A stretch of 64,000 nt of DNA from Atherinomorus stipes (GCA_023101725.1 JALJCO010001098.1:1550001-1614000), one strand, 5' to 3'. Shown: positions 49,792 through 62,640, numbered from the stretch's first letter. The notes: a model not told the origin generated them from the sequence alone. Numbers and translations are program-made.

Positions 49792-52250
49792 CATGAAACC
49801 TAAAGCAGTTCCAAACACTAGATCTGAATGTAGTTAAGCAAAGATCCACTGAGTTTTCAACACAGAGCTCATCATCCGACACACGTTGATAAAATAAACT
49901 AAAAAGTCGGTATTATTCGTTATTTGATACGTGGTGGTCATTGTTTCAGTGCACAACCGTAAGGTTTGGTTTGGTTCGATATGAATACATGTATTGTTGC
50001 CCCACTAATACATGTGAAACAATACCAATGATTCCCTTGAAATGAACCCAGTTTGTTTGTGCATGCACTCTCCAAGCCAGCTGGAATTTTTACCAGAAGG
50101 GCTCATGTGAATGCTTTTAATGTAGAGAGCAGTATAATTTAAGTTTTGCCTTTTCCTCTTCTCAGTATTGTGATTTACTAACAGTTCAAAATGTTTTTTT
50201 TTCTTCTTATATTTGTACATTGATTCCAAATTGTCCATGATCGCATTGTAATGCACCTAAATAAACAACTTTTTCCACCCCTAACCTCAGGTAATAAAGT
50301 CAAAGCTGGGGTCCAACAAAACTAGAAAAACAAAATTTCTAATCAGAAATGTGCAACTTCTGATTGTTCAAGTGGAACACACTCAAATATTTGTTTGAAT
50401 TAGACAAATTGGTCCTATTTCTTTTGCGTCATACTGTTTCTGAATTATTATGGTTTACGTTGGAAGGTCAGTGAGAGATGGTTGAGGATAAAACGAAACA
50501 ACACGTAAACCGTGATGTGGTTTCTGTGGGGAAACCACAGCTGTGCGGGTCGGTCGGTCCGAATCATTAACACAGGAAAGAGAAAGCGGCAGAGGTCATA
50601 CTGCCACCGGTTGCTCACGTTCACACTTCTGTTCACACATTTATCCACATAAATCCAATTAGTGGGACTTTTTTAGTGTGACCCTATAATGAAGGAGACC
50701 ATTCAGGAAATGATGAAGCTTCTTTTCTTTGCAAGAATTTGACCACCTCTTATGCCTCTTGATAACACCAAGTCATTACACTCTATTAGGAATCTTGCTG
50801 AGCTACGAAGACGCTCATCTGGACCTCAGTGTTTTATGTAAAGAGCAGAGACGAGGCCTGGGCTGCAGGTCTGCTAGACTCCCCATTTAACATTGACTCA
50901 AGGGATTTAGGCCATTTTTATCACCTTTCATGCAGCTGTCTATTCATTTGTGACATTTTCCATGTTTCTATGGTGACATATTCCAACACTGTTAAGTTAA
51001 CAGCTTGGGAAACCCTACACAGTCAAGCGTGCAGCTTTGGGGGATTTTAAAATCAATATAATGACCTTGTAACTGTGCATTGGTTGCAGCTGTCTGTCCT
51101 CTACAAGCTTGGAAAAATATTTGGGGAATTTACACAAACAACTAGCTTAACATTATACCTGCAACAGGAGGTCACATCTCTGTCTTTTTTCCCTTTTACA
51201 GTTGCTTTGATGTGTGTGAGGCAAGCTGAGGTCACAGAGCGGTTGTCTTCCACTCCGATGATTGATGGTTTTGATTTGTAATGTGTTGATTTTTAATATG
51301 ATATTTAATCTGATATTTATTAGTTAAGTCACAATTAATTGCAAACTAACTGCAGATTTTTTCATCTGTTCTAAATGTAACAGAATATCCGTTTTTAATA
51401 GTCCTGTTATCAGTTATGTAGAAAAAGGGACTTTCTTGTTACATTTACCCTCCTGAGGTTGTGCGATATTACAAACACACTGTTTCATTCCACCTTTGAC
51501 AGACTGACTTCAGAAACAGACTTCACTTTATATATATTGTAAAGACATCTGACGGAAAGTATCCGTGGTCTGTCTTTGGTGAGGCGGAGGGCTCTGAATC
51601 AGCTGTGTGCTTGGACAGTAGCTGGTATCTGAGATGTGAAGCACTACAGTGGTGCCTCAGCTCATGTAGACAGTCAGTACAAATGATTTGTTCAGAGAAT
51701 CATCTGGCAGAGCCGTAAAACTAAACTTTGTTTAAAAGACTGATTCTGTGTCCATTTCTGCCTCAGAACCGTAACGTTTTATCTGCATCTCTTCCTGAAG
51801 CTACAGACTTTGTGCAGAAAAAAATAATTAAAAGGTACTGACGTTAACACATACTAACCATGTTAACTTTGACCGCTGATATGTCTAAACCATTTATGTT
51901 TGCTTCCCGAATACGCTGATATCTACTTAACTCCATTCTTTCTTTTACACATGAATGGTTCTATGTGCCCCTGGCAGCAGCCCAAGCCCAAAGCATGATC
52001 GATCAACAACTTCGATTAACAGTTTTAGTTGTTCTTCTTTTGTAATTCTGCAACATATTCTCTTGTTGTGGTCAAAAACTTTCTTTAACCACATTACTCT
52101 GCAGGACCTCTAAAATGCAGGTTTTTCTGTAGACGTTTGGGTCTAATCTGGGCAACCTTTGGCTCGGTTATTGGCAAGTCTTGAGTGATCCAAATATGAG
52201 CAGCCGGTCTGAATGTGGATTAGTGGTTGGTATCCCGAACAACGTTACAT
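49792..52250. other. intergenic, nothing recognised
   Basis: No gene, RNA or repeat family was recognised by eye. Confidence 0.45.
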
Positions 52251-52440
52251 ATTGGGGGCGTTCACAATAACGGGGGGGTTCCTTTCCCCTCCACTAAGGG
52301 AAAGGGAGAGGTGTGGTTTTGAAAGAAGGAGAATAGGGGGGGGTTGGGGGGGGGGGGGGGGGGGAGGGGGTGAGAGGAGGGAGGGGGGGGGGGGGTGTGG
52401 GTGTGGGGGTGTGGGGGGGGGAAGAAAATAATAAAAAAAA
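52251..52440. repeat. G-rich low-complexity block
   Basis: Runs of G up to about 16 nt alternate with single A, T or AGA. Open frames here encode only Gly/Arg or Pro on the other strand and are not genes. It may be an assembly artefact. Confidence 0.8.
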
Positions 52441-52469
52441 AATCCAGATACCTCACAATACAAGACAAT

Positions 52470-52800
52470 CTTCGTTTTTATAGCGTTAATTCATGACAAT
52501 GTCACCTCAGGGCGCTTAAGTCAGATTCATAATAGCCTAGCAAAGGAAACTAACAGATTGGATCGAACCTTGGCTTGACCCGGTCCAATCCCCCATCCTG
52601 AGCAAGCACGGAGTGGTGGCGACAGTGGGAAGGAAAATACCCTTTTAACAGGGAGGAAAAACCTCCGGCAGAACCCGGCTCAGGTAGGGCGGCCATCTGC
52701 CTCGTCCGGCTGGGGGGGAGAAGACAGAAAGAGAGACCAACAGATGCTGCAACTCTTATCCAGCCAGACCTGCTGAGAGGAGAGAGAGGAGAGGAGAGAG
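52470..52800. repeat. dispersed fish repeat (AAACCTCCGGCAGAACC family)
   Basis: The stretch GGAGGAAAAACCTCCGGCAG, then AACCCGGCTCAGGTAGGGCG and GGCCATCTGCCTCG, is one I recognise as a common teleost interspersed repeat. Its superfamily cannot be assigned here. Confidence 0.6.
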
Positions 52801-54438
52801 ATATATTGCATTAAATTTCATTCACGATACACCAACATGTGTCACGGAAAACTTTCTGAATTCATCTGCCAAACTGAATCCATTTGAAATGAATTACAAA
52901 ATATTGTCAATTTTACATAAATGACAGCAATTCATGTGAAATTTCTAAAAACCGTGAAAAAAAGTGCACAGTGGTTCTTCTTAAAGGAGAATAGGAAAAC
53001 GCATATTAGTGCAAATGAAAAATAAACAGTCAGTGGATTATTATCTCAAACAACTGGGTGTTCTATGAAAACCTGGACACACATTTAACTTGTACTTTCG
53101 ACTGTGTGCTATGTTTAAAACTGAAACCTGCACTGCAGACTGCACATAAATTTTACTGCTAAACTTTGCTTCATGCTGGACCAGTACTGATTAGGGAACA
53201 ACAAGATCTTGCAAGATTTTGTTTGTAAAAATGTTAATAAAACACTTTATAATATCGATCACAGCATAAATTATTGCAATATTAGATATGATATTTTCTT
53301 TCCCCAAATGGGGATGAGGAGTTTTTTAAGGCCAAATATGGGCAAAAAAAACAAAGGTGGGAATTGGTCCATCTTTGAATTTTTGCTGAGGATGCTGGAA
53401 AGATTTCTCCTCGTGTTAATCCATAAAACTGCCTATGGGACAGAGCTCCATCAGTGTGCAGCCTCTTTCCATGAAAGGTTTTCTCAGAAAGCTCTCTACA
53501 GTCTAGACCTCAACATCTCCTGTTACTTCCTGACAAGACTGGATCATTTCTGGAGAAATCAAGGTTTGCCAAAACTGCTCATCCTTTGTATTTTTCCTAT
53601 TGCTAAAACGTTTAAGCTGAATCTATTGTAGTGTCTGTAAGTAAAAGAGGCAAAAGAAAAGGTTGAAGAGCCAGTTGGGGTTGCCATGGTGACTTTACAG
53701 ATGCAGGGTCTTAGATCTTCCTCTCCAAATCAAATGCCAGCCAATTTCAGCCATAGACCTTGCAGAGAATCGCATGAGATGCTGCAGCATGGAGCAGCCA
53801 GCCTTTCCAAGCAGCTACACCTTTAAGTGTAACAGAGTCCAACTGATTTATTGGCCAGTCGATTATAGCCCTTTTCAAAATAATCAATTTTTTTTGCCAA
53901 TTATGGGGCCATATATTTTTAATTTGTCTTAAAACAGTAAATGCTGTTAAATGTCAGTCGCACAGAATAATCTCATTGCATTGTTTGTCCACTAGATGGA
54001 GCTCTGAACAATTCAATTCTCAGTTCTCATCACCGTCTTCTCACTAACTACAGCAGTAAGCTACAGCCAGGCAACACTCCAAGTAGGAAGGAGGCTCACA
54101 GTGAGAAGAATGATGACAATGTTGTGAAGTTAACAATAACTCAGCATGTCTCCAGTTTTAGTTTAACTCTTTGCAATGTGTCATGATAGTGATATATGCT
54201 TTGTTGCGTCGGCATTGCTACATTGTGCTAACGTAGCTTAAGTTACTCCCCACCTGAATTGGACAAGCGGTACAGACAATGGATTTGATTCCCAACCTTA
54301 AGCATCACAAGGTTTTCCTGCTCACATCACTTTGATATTTCCATTTCTGGTATGAAAAATGTGAACACATTGTCAATTTAAAAAACAGGATAAACTCATT
54401 TTGTAATGGAGCCTTTGGGAGTCATTTGGGGCTTTGTA
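52801..54438. other. intergenic, nothing firmly recognised
   Basis: Short CGCG-MITE-like pieces (CTTGCAAGATTTTG near 53204) and a TCGATTATAGCCC motif near 53868 suggest old hAT fragments. No gene seen. Confidence 0.45.
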
Positions 54439-54679
54439 CAGTGGGTGTGGAAAGTATTCAGACCCTTTTAAACTTTTTACTTTTTTTTTCATTGCAGCCA
54501 TTTGCGAAAATCAAATAAGTTCATTTTATTTCTCATTATTGTACACTCAGCACTTCATCTTGACAGAAAAAAACAGAAACGTAGAACTTTTTGAAAATGT
54601 AGTAAAAAAAGAAAAATTGAAATATCACAAGTATTCAGACCCTTTGCTCAGTACTGAGTAGAAGCCCCCTTTTGAGCTC

Positions 54680-55559
54680 GTACAGCCATGAGTCTTCTTG
54701 GGAATGATGCAACAAGTTTTTCACACCTGGATTTGGGGATCTTCTGCATTCTTCCTTGCAGATCCCCTTCAGTTCTGGTGAACGGTGGTGGACAGCCATT
54801 TTCAGGTCTCTCCAGAGATGCTCAGTTGGTCATTGTCTTGTTGGAAGGTGAACCTTCAGCCCAGTCTGAGGTCCTGAGCACTCTGGAAGAGCTTTTCTTT
54901 CAGGGTCTCTCTGTACTTGGCCGCATTCATCTTTTCTTCAATTGCAACCAGTCGTCCTGTCCCTGCAGCTGAAAAACACCCCCATAGCATGATGCTGCCA
55001 CCACCATGTTTCACTGTTGGGATTGCATTGGGCAGGTGATGAGCAGTGCCTGGTTTTTTCCACACATACCGCTTAGTATTAACTCCAAAAAGTTCAGTCT
55101 TGGTCTCATCAGACCAGAGAATCTTATTTCTCACAGTCTGGGAGTCCTTCATGTGTTTTTGGTAAACTCTATGCGGGCTTTTATATGTCTGCACTGAGGA
55201 GAGGCTTCCATCGGGCCGCTCTGCCATAAAGCCCCGACTGGTGGAGGCTGCAGTGATAGTTGACTTTGTGGAACTTTCTCCATCTCCCTACTGCATCTCT
55301 GGAGCTCAGCCACAGTGATCTTTGGCTTCTTCTTTACCTCTCTCACCAAGGCTCTTCTCCCACCATTGCTCAGTGTGGCTGGACGGCCGGGTCTAGGAGG
55401 AGTTCTGGTCGTCCCAAACTTCTTCCATGTAAGGACTATGGAGGCCACCGTGCTCTTAGGAACCTTTAGTGCTGCAGAAATTCTTTTGTAACCTTGTCTA
55501 GATCTGTGCCTCACCACAATTCTGTCTCTGAGCTCCTTGGACAGTTCCTTCCACCCCAT
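54680..55559 (-). pseudogene. Tc1-like transposase, decayed
   Basis: The start MGWKELSKELRDRIVVRHRS at 55559 is followed by the paired helix-turn-helix region (GYKRISAALKVPKSTVASIV, then RPGRPATLS). A frameshift near 55200 moves to the frame [15 protein letters not shown], which holds the first catalytic Asp, and [19 protein letters not shown]. At 54856 a TGA stop interrupts LRLG*RFTFQQDND just before the second catalytic Asp, likely a CGA to TGA decay. Beyond that, further stops and a deletion remove the last catalytic acid. It cannot be active. An intact protein of this family would cut and paste DNA at TA sites in the nucleus. Confidence 0.9.
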
Positions 55560-55599
55560 GAGCCCTCGCGGTCCCTGCGCTCTTCCGGCAGAAGGTTTT

Positions 55600-56182
55600 T
55601 AGAAATTCCCAAGGCAGGGAAAAAAAAAGGGGGGGGGGGGGTTATAAGGGAATGGCCTGGGCTGTGGGATGGTTGGGGGGGGGAGTTCGGGGGGGGAGAA
55701 AAGAAACATATATAAAGGGAAGAGGGAGAAAAAACTATTTAAAAATGGAGGTTAATTTTTATTTTTATTTTTTATTTAATAATTTAATATATTATTTTGT
55801 AGTTGTTTTTATTTTTTTATTTTTTTTTTTTGGTGTTTTGATGTTTTTATATGATGTTTTTAAATGTAATATATATTTTTATTTTATTTTTTATTAATTT
55901 TTTTTATTTTTTTTTGGTGTTGGGTGGTTGTGGGTCTGTCGTGGTGGTGGGGGCGTGGGGGGGGGGGGGTGGGGGGGGGGTGGGGGGGGGGGTGGGGGTG
56001 CGTTGGGGGGGGGGGTGGGGGGGGATTTCCTTCAATCCCACCTGGGGATGGGGTAGCGGTGGGGGCGGTTGCGGGGGCAGGCCGGGGCTGGGATAGGTTC
56101 CCTTAAGGGATCCCTTTTTTTTTCATCTTTAATGAGCACCAACACATGGAAATAGATAAATTGTGTTTTTTTTTTTGGTTTT

Positions 56183-56250
<68 letters not shown>

Positions 56251-56300
56251 ATGGGGGGGGAATGTTATTGAGTTGGAAAGCGCAGGAGGGGGCAAAGGAT
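55600..56300. repeat. G/T homopolymer-rich block inside the Tc1 element
   Basis: It contains poly-G runs including one of about 80 nt (56185-56249), and T/A-rich tracts at 55755-55915. Related Tc1 elements, as I know them, have only short unique sequence here. Open frames in it encode Gly or Pro runs and are meaningless. Probably an assembly artefact. Confidence 0.75.
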
Positions 56301-56712
56301 AAAGAATAAATAAATAAAGAAATGATCCTCATTTGCTCTGACATGCACTGTGAGCTGTAAGGTCTGATATAGACAGGTGTGTGCCTTTTCTTATCAAGTC
56401 CAATCAGTTTAATTAAACACAGCTGGACTCCAATGAAGGAGTAGAACCATCTCAAGGAGGATCAGAGGAAACGGACAGCATATGAGTTAAATATGAGTCA
56501 CTGCAAAGGCTCTGAATACTTATGACCATGAGATATTTCAGTTTTTATTTTTTAATAAATTTGCAAAAATTTCTACATTTCTCTTTTTTCTGTCAAGATG
56601 GGGTGTTGAGTGTACATTAATGAGAAATAAAATGAACTTTTTTGGTTTTAGCAAATGGTTGCAATGAAACAAAGGGTAAAAAGTGGTCTGAATACTTTCT
56701 ATACCCACTGTA

Positions 56713-58085
56713 GCTCAAAGTCGGGGCTTTTAATAGTTTGAAAAAGAATCAAAATTTGCATAAATAGTAACATTTTTAATTTAAGCTGTTAAATGAAAAC
56801 ATAATTGATTCAATCATGTGTCAGGGGCAGTGACTGATACATCAGGTTGAACACCTTCTCTCTCCAAACTTGTCTCCTGCAGTGGATGACAGAGTTCTTT
56901 CTCCCACACTCCCCAGCAGCCATATCGAGTGCAGAAGCACTCAGGGGAAAGTTACCGATTTCCTGTCCAGAGGAGAGAGTGGGGGAGGCGGTGGAGGTTT
57001 AGAGAGACCAGAGAGAAGAACAAATCAGATGTCGACCGATGCCGTGCTTTCGTCTGCGTGTGGCCCGAGAGCTTGACCTTCCTCGTTTTATCAGAGCAGC
57101 AGAATTTCTCCTCATCTTCTATCAGCTGGACAGAATCCCCAAGTGGATCATTAAAGGTTCATTTCTTCAAGATGTACCCTCACATCACGCTGCCCCCTCT
57201 GAATCATATCTACTTTGCAATTCGTCCACCTCCACAGACTCTAATTTTGCTCACAGAAAAAAAAAATCTCAGAGTTTTTATTTTCTTTTTTCCAGCTTTT
57301 TATTGTTCCAGTTTCAAACTGACCTTGCAGAAACTGAGGCAAGTTCCAGAGGACTTGGCTTTATTCTTTAATCTTTTAACTACTTACTTCTGCTCTTTGC
57401 TTTTTAAATGATTATCTGATTGATCATGAATACTTATACACAGATGATAATGTGATTTATTCCTCCTGCATGTATACCAGGTCAGACTGGAACAAAAAGT
57501 CATACACTCAGCCAGGCCACCCCAAACTCATATAATGCATGCACATGTTACACCTGCGCAGTTGCACATCACACACAGGCTAAATAATTGTATAAATAAT
57601 GTGTCAGTTAAATACAGCACATAATTAATTAATCTATACAGCTTTGTCCAGTTAGATTTGTGGAGAAGCTGGTACTACTTTTTTTTTTTTTTTTTTTTTT
57701 TTTTGCAGCTGGTAGATTATGTTGATTGTTTTCCTACACTGTCCAATATTCGAACAAGAGATCTCGAAAATCCACTTTAAGACGACTAGCAATGATAGAC
57801 CTGTCAGCCAGCTTCATGGCATCTGTAGGCTTATTTCTTTGCCAGCAGGATCAGCTGATTTGGCATTCAAAAATGCAGTGAAAGTTGCTCTAAAAGACTT
57901 TTTGGGTAGTTTTAAATACCTTTGGCAACCTCTAATAATTCAGCTCTCCTCAGCTTTTTTTCCAGACCCACTTCCATATAAGACATTTTAAATGTAGGTT
58001 TAAGACTCGTCGGCATTTAATGGGAAATTACAATGCAAAAAGAATCTTCAGCCTATCAGGTGCAGTTGTGAGCATGTGCCAATGA
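56713..58085. other. intergenic, one weak exon-like signal
   Basis: A good acceptor CTTGTCTCCTGCAG at 56880 opens a 64-residue frame to a stop at 57073-57075 (see findings). A poly-T tract lies at 57679-57704. Nothing else was recognised. Confidence 0.4.
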
Positions 58086-59525
58086 CATTTGCATAAATTA
58101 TGAAAATTAGGGATGTCTGATATTATCGGCCTAACGATATTATGGGATATTGACATTGAAATGTGATATTGGAAAATATTGGTATCGCCTTTCGGACCGA
58201 TATTTTTGAAAAACAAAATTTTTACGTTCCTAAAAATCTTGCAAGATTTTGTTGTTCTGTAGGACAGAAATGTCAGTCATCTGTTAGTGTTACTGACCAA
58301 ATTATTATGATTTTCTTATCACAACATTCACCTAACAAGAAATATTAACATTAGGGATATCTGATATTATCGGTCTACGATATTATTGGCCGATATCAGC
58401 TTTAAAATGTAAGATCGGAAAATATCAGTATCAGATTTTTCGGACGGATATTTTTTTTCACTAACGTGAGCTCGTTGTTCTGTTACCAAATCTCATGAGA
58501 TCTTTTTCCATTAGCATTTGTCCAGCATGCAGAGAAGTCCCTGTTATTGTGGAAGAACTTCATATCCCAGCATTCCTTTCAGAGTCATGTGACTACAATG
58601 CAGCTGCTGCTGCTGCAGACTGACTTGCTTTGAAGGTTTTAAGTTGTATGTGGATTGTAAGTTTGTAAGTTTTAAGTTGTTGGCTAAGTTACCAAGTTGT
58701 CAGAAACATTGTAATTAGCCACATGCTGGCTGCTAGTATCTGATATTTGGCAGCCAGATGTCCAAAATGAACTCCTCTGGCTGAGTTAAAGGTACAGTAT
58801 GAATTATTGACATCTAGCGGTAAAGATGGGTATTTGAAAAAAAAAGATGTTTTCTTTCAAATGACCTCATATTCCAAGCACTGTTGTGAATGTATGGTGG
58901 CCGTTAGAGGCCAAAATTCTCCCAGGCATAAAGATGTTTTCATCTGTAAGTGGACCCAGTGGTCTCAGGAATCGGTATGACTGGACTATGAGTAACTACT
59001 TTTTATGTCTTTTAAAGTATTACTTATCTCAGTCTCTAACTCCCATTAAACAAAGATGGTACAGCAGTTTTAAAGCTCAAAGGGTTCTAACTTCACACAC
59101 ATTGTTTTGTCCATTCAGGGACACCGTAGTAAAAATGGTGGGAAATATGGGATATGGGAGCCTCCATATGTGCACCGCCCAACAAGTAGATATAAATGAC
59201 TTATTCTAATGAATGAGCACCTAACAGTTATTCTAGTGCAGCGGTTACACATCAATAGAAACACAGTTTTGAATTATATATCACATTTTTCTGCCATTGA
59301 CCTTTGATTTTTTACATACTGTACCTTTAAGGCTATTTTTGGATCTTTGCTGTCGGAGCAGAGTATAGTTGTATTTCTCAAAATATTATGATGAGATACA
59401 ACCTCATTGTTCTCTGCATATATCGGTATTGGTTGATATTGGATATCAAAATTTAAGAGTTCGTCAATATCGGATATCAGATATCGGTAAAAAAAAAAAA
59501 AAAAGTAAATATCGAACATCTCTAA
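58086..59525. mobile_element. hAT-like fragments (TAGGGATATCTGATATT) with nested TTAA MITE
   Basis: Two similar left ends occur at 58088 (TTAGGGATGTCTGATATTAT) and 58351 (TTAGGGATATCTGATATTAT). The right end AATATCGAACATCTCTAATG lies at about 59506-59525. The TTAA MITE at 58786-59330 lies inside the second element. Confidence 0.7.
58786..59330. mobile_element. TTAA-bounded MITE, compact 545-bp copy
   Basis: Ends TTAAAGGTACAGTATGAATT and TTACATACTGTACCTTTAA are inverted, within TTAA. The same family is seen enlarged at 34254-35707. Confidence 0.85.
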
Positions 59526-61639
59526 TGAAAATCATCTGTTATTTATTTCTAACAACTAATTGCTTTGTCTGTGAATGTGATGAGTGGGCCAGTCAGGCCC
59601 CAGACCACCAGGAAGTGACCCGTTCCATCCATGGGTCAGTCCAGGCCTGATGTAAACCACACTTCCCATCACAGCTGTCACCTGGAAGTATGCAGAAAAA
59701 GAAACCAGTGACGAAGAATAACCACAAGACTGAGTGTTACTGTGAGCACTTTAATTAAATGTCCTAGCCAAACTGTAACCATAGTAACTGCAAATAGACA
59801 AGTACTGATTGTTTTATAATTAGCTGGAAACGCTAAGTTTCAGGTTTCAACTCCAGGTGAGTTGAAACCTTTGCAAGACTGCTGGGATTTAGGTTTAATT
59901 ATATATGAATGCTGTAAATTATTAATGGTGACAAATGACAGCAAATAATTGTTGAATCAAAACCTCCTTATGAGCTCAGGGTCTTGGCTGGTGCAGAAAG
60001 CACCCTCACACGTCATATTTAATTCAGTTTGTTGCACTGAAATAATCTCCAGCAGTGCACTGACAAAATGAATGAAGCTCTGCATCTGTTGATACTTTGA
60101 TTCTCAAAGTAGGCGCACTGACTTTTCTAATCTGATACATGTGATCTGCAGGAATGATGGAGGCGTGGATATTATCTTCATCTGCCTTTTCCCCCCACTC
60201 TGAGCTTTGATATGTGTCAAACTGAAAGGATACATCAGAGGAGTACCAGAGTCGTCCTTGGTGAGGGAACAGCTGGCAAATGGTTGGGGTGACTTGTGCC
60301 AGCTCCTCTGGCTATTTCTGCAGAGACCTACATGTAGCTTCTCCATCTGTGGTTCCTCCACAGTGTCTCCGCCGAACTCAGGTCAGCTCTTTCCTCTCAA
60401 ACCCACAGCCGTGGAAATGAAATATTCATCTGTATGAAAATGGAAGATGTAGTTGAAGGCGGCAGACGGGACTCTAAGAACGAAACGGCAGATTGGAAGA
60501 ACATGACTTTAGTGAGATGCAGTGATTTAACTGGGAAAATGAGGTCACTCGCTTTTCAGATTAGGGTTTTCTCAAGTTAATGGTATGATATAAATATTAA
60601 ATAACGCATTAGAAGCTGTAATATATAATATATTAACATTAAAAATTAAATGCCCAAAATCACATTTGTGTTATGTGCCTCAGATGCCCCAGGCCACAAA
60701 AATAAACCAGGACAATGATGTTTAGTGTGCAGGTTGGCATCCAGTCGGGACACAAGGGTCAGGCAGGGATGCTTTTAGGAATATTCAGAAATTTCAATCT
60801 TTTCCAATAGATAAGCTTTAGCTGTGTTGAAAGTTGGAGCTGGAGTTATTTTAATGATAACTATTTTTAAAAAGTTTCTAAATCTGTTTAATCAAATTCT
60901 TTTCTACATCAGTTTTTCATTTTATTTATTTACTTTTTAATTTTTTTATTAATCAGATTGTGTCCTTTATGGCTATTTAATTATATTGCTCCCAAGTAAA
61001 AAAAAATATCTAGAATTTCATTTATTCCTATTTACGGGTCAGATGCTGCCACATTAAAACACCTCAAAATGAATCAGAAAAAAAAAAAAAAAAAACCTTT
61101 CAGAGACAACTTTTCTCCAAAAAATGTTTGGTCTTTCGTACATTAAGAAAAGTATCTTTGATATAATTTTATTAAATCTATATAAAAGTGACCAAAATAC
61201 CTGCTAGTTAGATGTCCATTCGTACAGCATAAGCAAAAAGGTGAACCAGACTGTTGAATCTTAGGGAAATCATTAATTTCCCCCACCACTTTGTAAAAGT
61301 CCTTCTAACTTGATAGATATTCCCGCACTGTCCTAGTAGAAAATTTGGGAATTTCATAAACTCATAAAATAAAAAAAAAAAAATGAATTAAGGCAATAAA
61401 AAAACAAGAAAAAGATGAGAGATAAAGATAAAAAAAATAATTCAATTCAGACTTTTATAATGTCAATAACTGTGTTTATGCATTTATGTGTTGAAAAATA
61501 ACACACTAATTCCATGGATTAATCTCTGCATTAGCCTTGGTTACATGATGTTTTTTTTTTTATTTGGAATTATTTATTCAAAATTAAACAATTCAGAATT
61601 ACAACATTCTCTTTCGTGTATACATGGAAGTAATTCTGA
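59526..61639. other. intergenic, AT-rich, nothing recognised
   Basis: A-runs at 61078-61096 and 61371-61383 and AT-rich DNA from 60590 to 61570. No gene seen. Confidence 0.45.
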
Positions 61640-61829
61640 ATGTGCTTTATGCACAACCCCACGACTTCCTAACTTAAGCCGTCTTTCATTATTGGACGAT
61701 TTGATTAATCCAGGTGTGTCTGACCTCAGTTACACACCTGGAGAAATCAAACCATCTAATAATTAAAGATAGGAGGCAAATGAGCTGGCTTAAGTTCAGG
61801 AAGTGGTGGAGTTATGCATAAAGCCCACT
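61640..61829. mobile_element. compact MITE (ACTTCCTAACTTAAGCC family)
   Basis: The inverted ends TGCTTTATGCACAACCCC and GAGTTATGCATAAAGCCC and the inner GACTTCCTAACTTAAGCC and GGCTTAAGTTCAGGAAGT define the family. This short copy shows the state before the insertions seen at 39080 and 43078. Confidence 0.75.
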
Positions 61830-62164
61830 GAGGTTGACATGGAAAGCACGTCTATGGGAAGTAGTTTTCTGGGGAAGGGTTCTGATTGGACGGAGGGCAG
61901 ACGTGACGCATTTACATCCGGGGCTCAAAAGCCCCCGAGGAGGTTGCTGCTTTCCCTCTGGACATGTCGGTTAAACATTTGCGAAGAAGAACGGACCACT
62001 GACACCTGTTAGTCAAGGAGCTGAGCAGTTGTCATGTTGAGGGTGTGGCAGTGTTTCACACTGGATTCTCCCCCCCCCAGCAAGACTGCATTAAAAAATG
62101 AATGGCTTCATTTTGCTGTATTCATTCAAGTTTTTTTGCACAAAGATAATAATATCACAGTTTT

Positions 62165-62375
62165 TTAAAGTTGCGGGGAGACCCGGGGTGAGTTGGCACG
62201 GCACTCAGGTATGGGCCATTCAGCAAGGTCCTTAACCCCCACCAACTGCTCCCCAGGCACTGTAATTGGCTGCTTTCAGGTTAAACTTGAGATGGGTTAA
62301 ATTCAGAGAATGAATTTCCTAATTGGGATTATTAAAGTATATATTATTATTATTATTATTATTATCATTATTAAT
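62165..62375 (+). mobile_element. SINE with L2-type tail and (TTA)n
   Basis: CAGCAAGGTCCTTAACCCCC, ACCAACTGCTCCCCAGGCA and the tail TTTCCTAATTGGGATTATTAAAG are typical of teleost SINEs with a LINE-like 3' end. The tail runs into (TTA)n at 62343-62375. Confidence 0.7.
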
Positions 62376-62439
62376 ATTATTATTATGGTCATGCAGTCAG
62401 GTGTAATATAATTTGTTTTTTTTTATGACGTTGTGGTAT

Positions 62440-62640
62440 TGGTTCTTGGTATCAGTGGATATCCACAGTCCAAGTATTGGAATTGGTATTGGGAAGAAAA
62501 AAATGGTATTGGAACATTTTTAACGTAAACATGGCCCAAAATTAACCCATTTTTACAGCCCAACAGTCTTGACTATAGTAGTCCTGTATTTACTTGGTAT
62601 CAGGTCAATACCAAATTTACCAGTATCACCCACCCCTAGT
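62440..62640. repeat. hAT-like fragment (GGTATTGG motifs)
   Basis: Repeated GGTATTGGAATTGGTATTGG-like motifs and a right end ACCAGTATCACCCACCCCTA resemble decayed hAT MITEs. Left end unclear. Confidence 0.4.

Larger units (their letters stand above)
54439..56710 (-). mobile_element. Tc1-like transposon, 2.27 kb with TA duplication
   Basis: The ends CAGTGGGTGTGGAAAGTATT and TACTTTCTATACCCACTG are inverted and flanked by TA (54437-54438 and 56711-56712). A decayed transposase lies on the minus strand (54680-55559). Tc1 elements are usually about 1.6 kb; the excess is a ~700-bp G/T-rich block (about 55600-56300) placed in the region before the transposase start. Confidence 0.9.

Noticed and set aside
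52213..52468. Gly/Arg and poly-Pro open frames
   Set aside because: Same reason: low-complexity G-rich DNA.
55652..56455. Gly-rich and poly-Pro open frames
   Set aside because: They come from homopolymer G tracts inside a transposon; no real protein.
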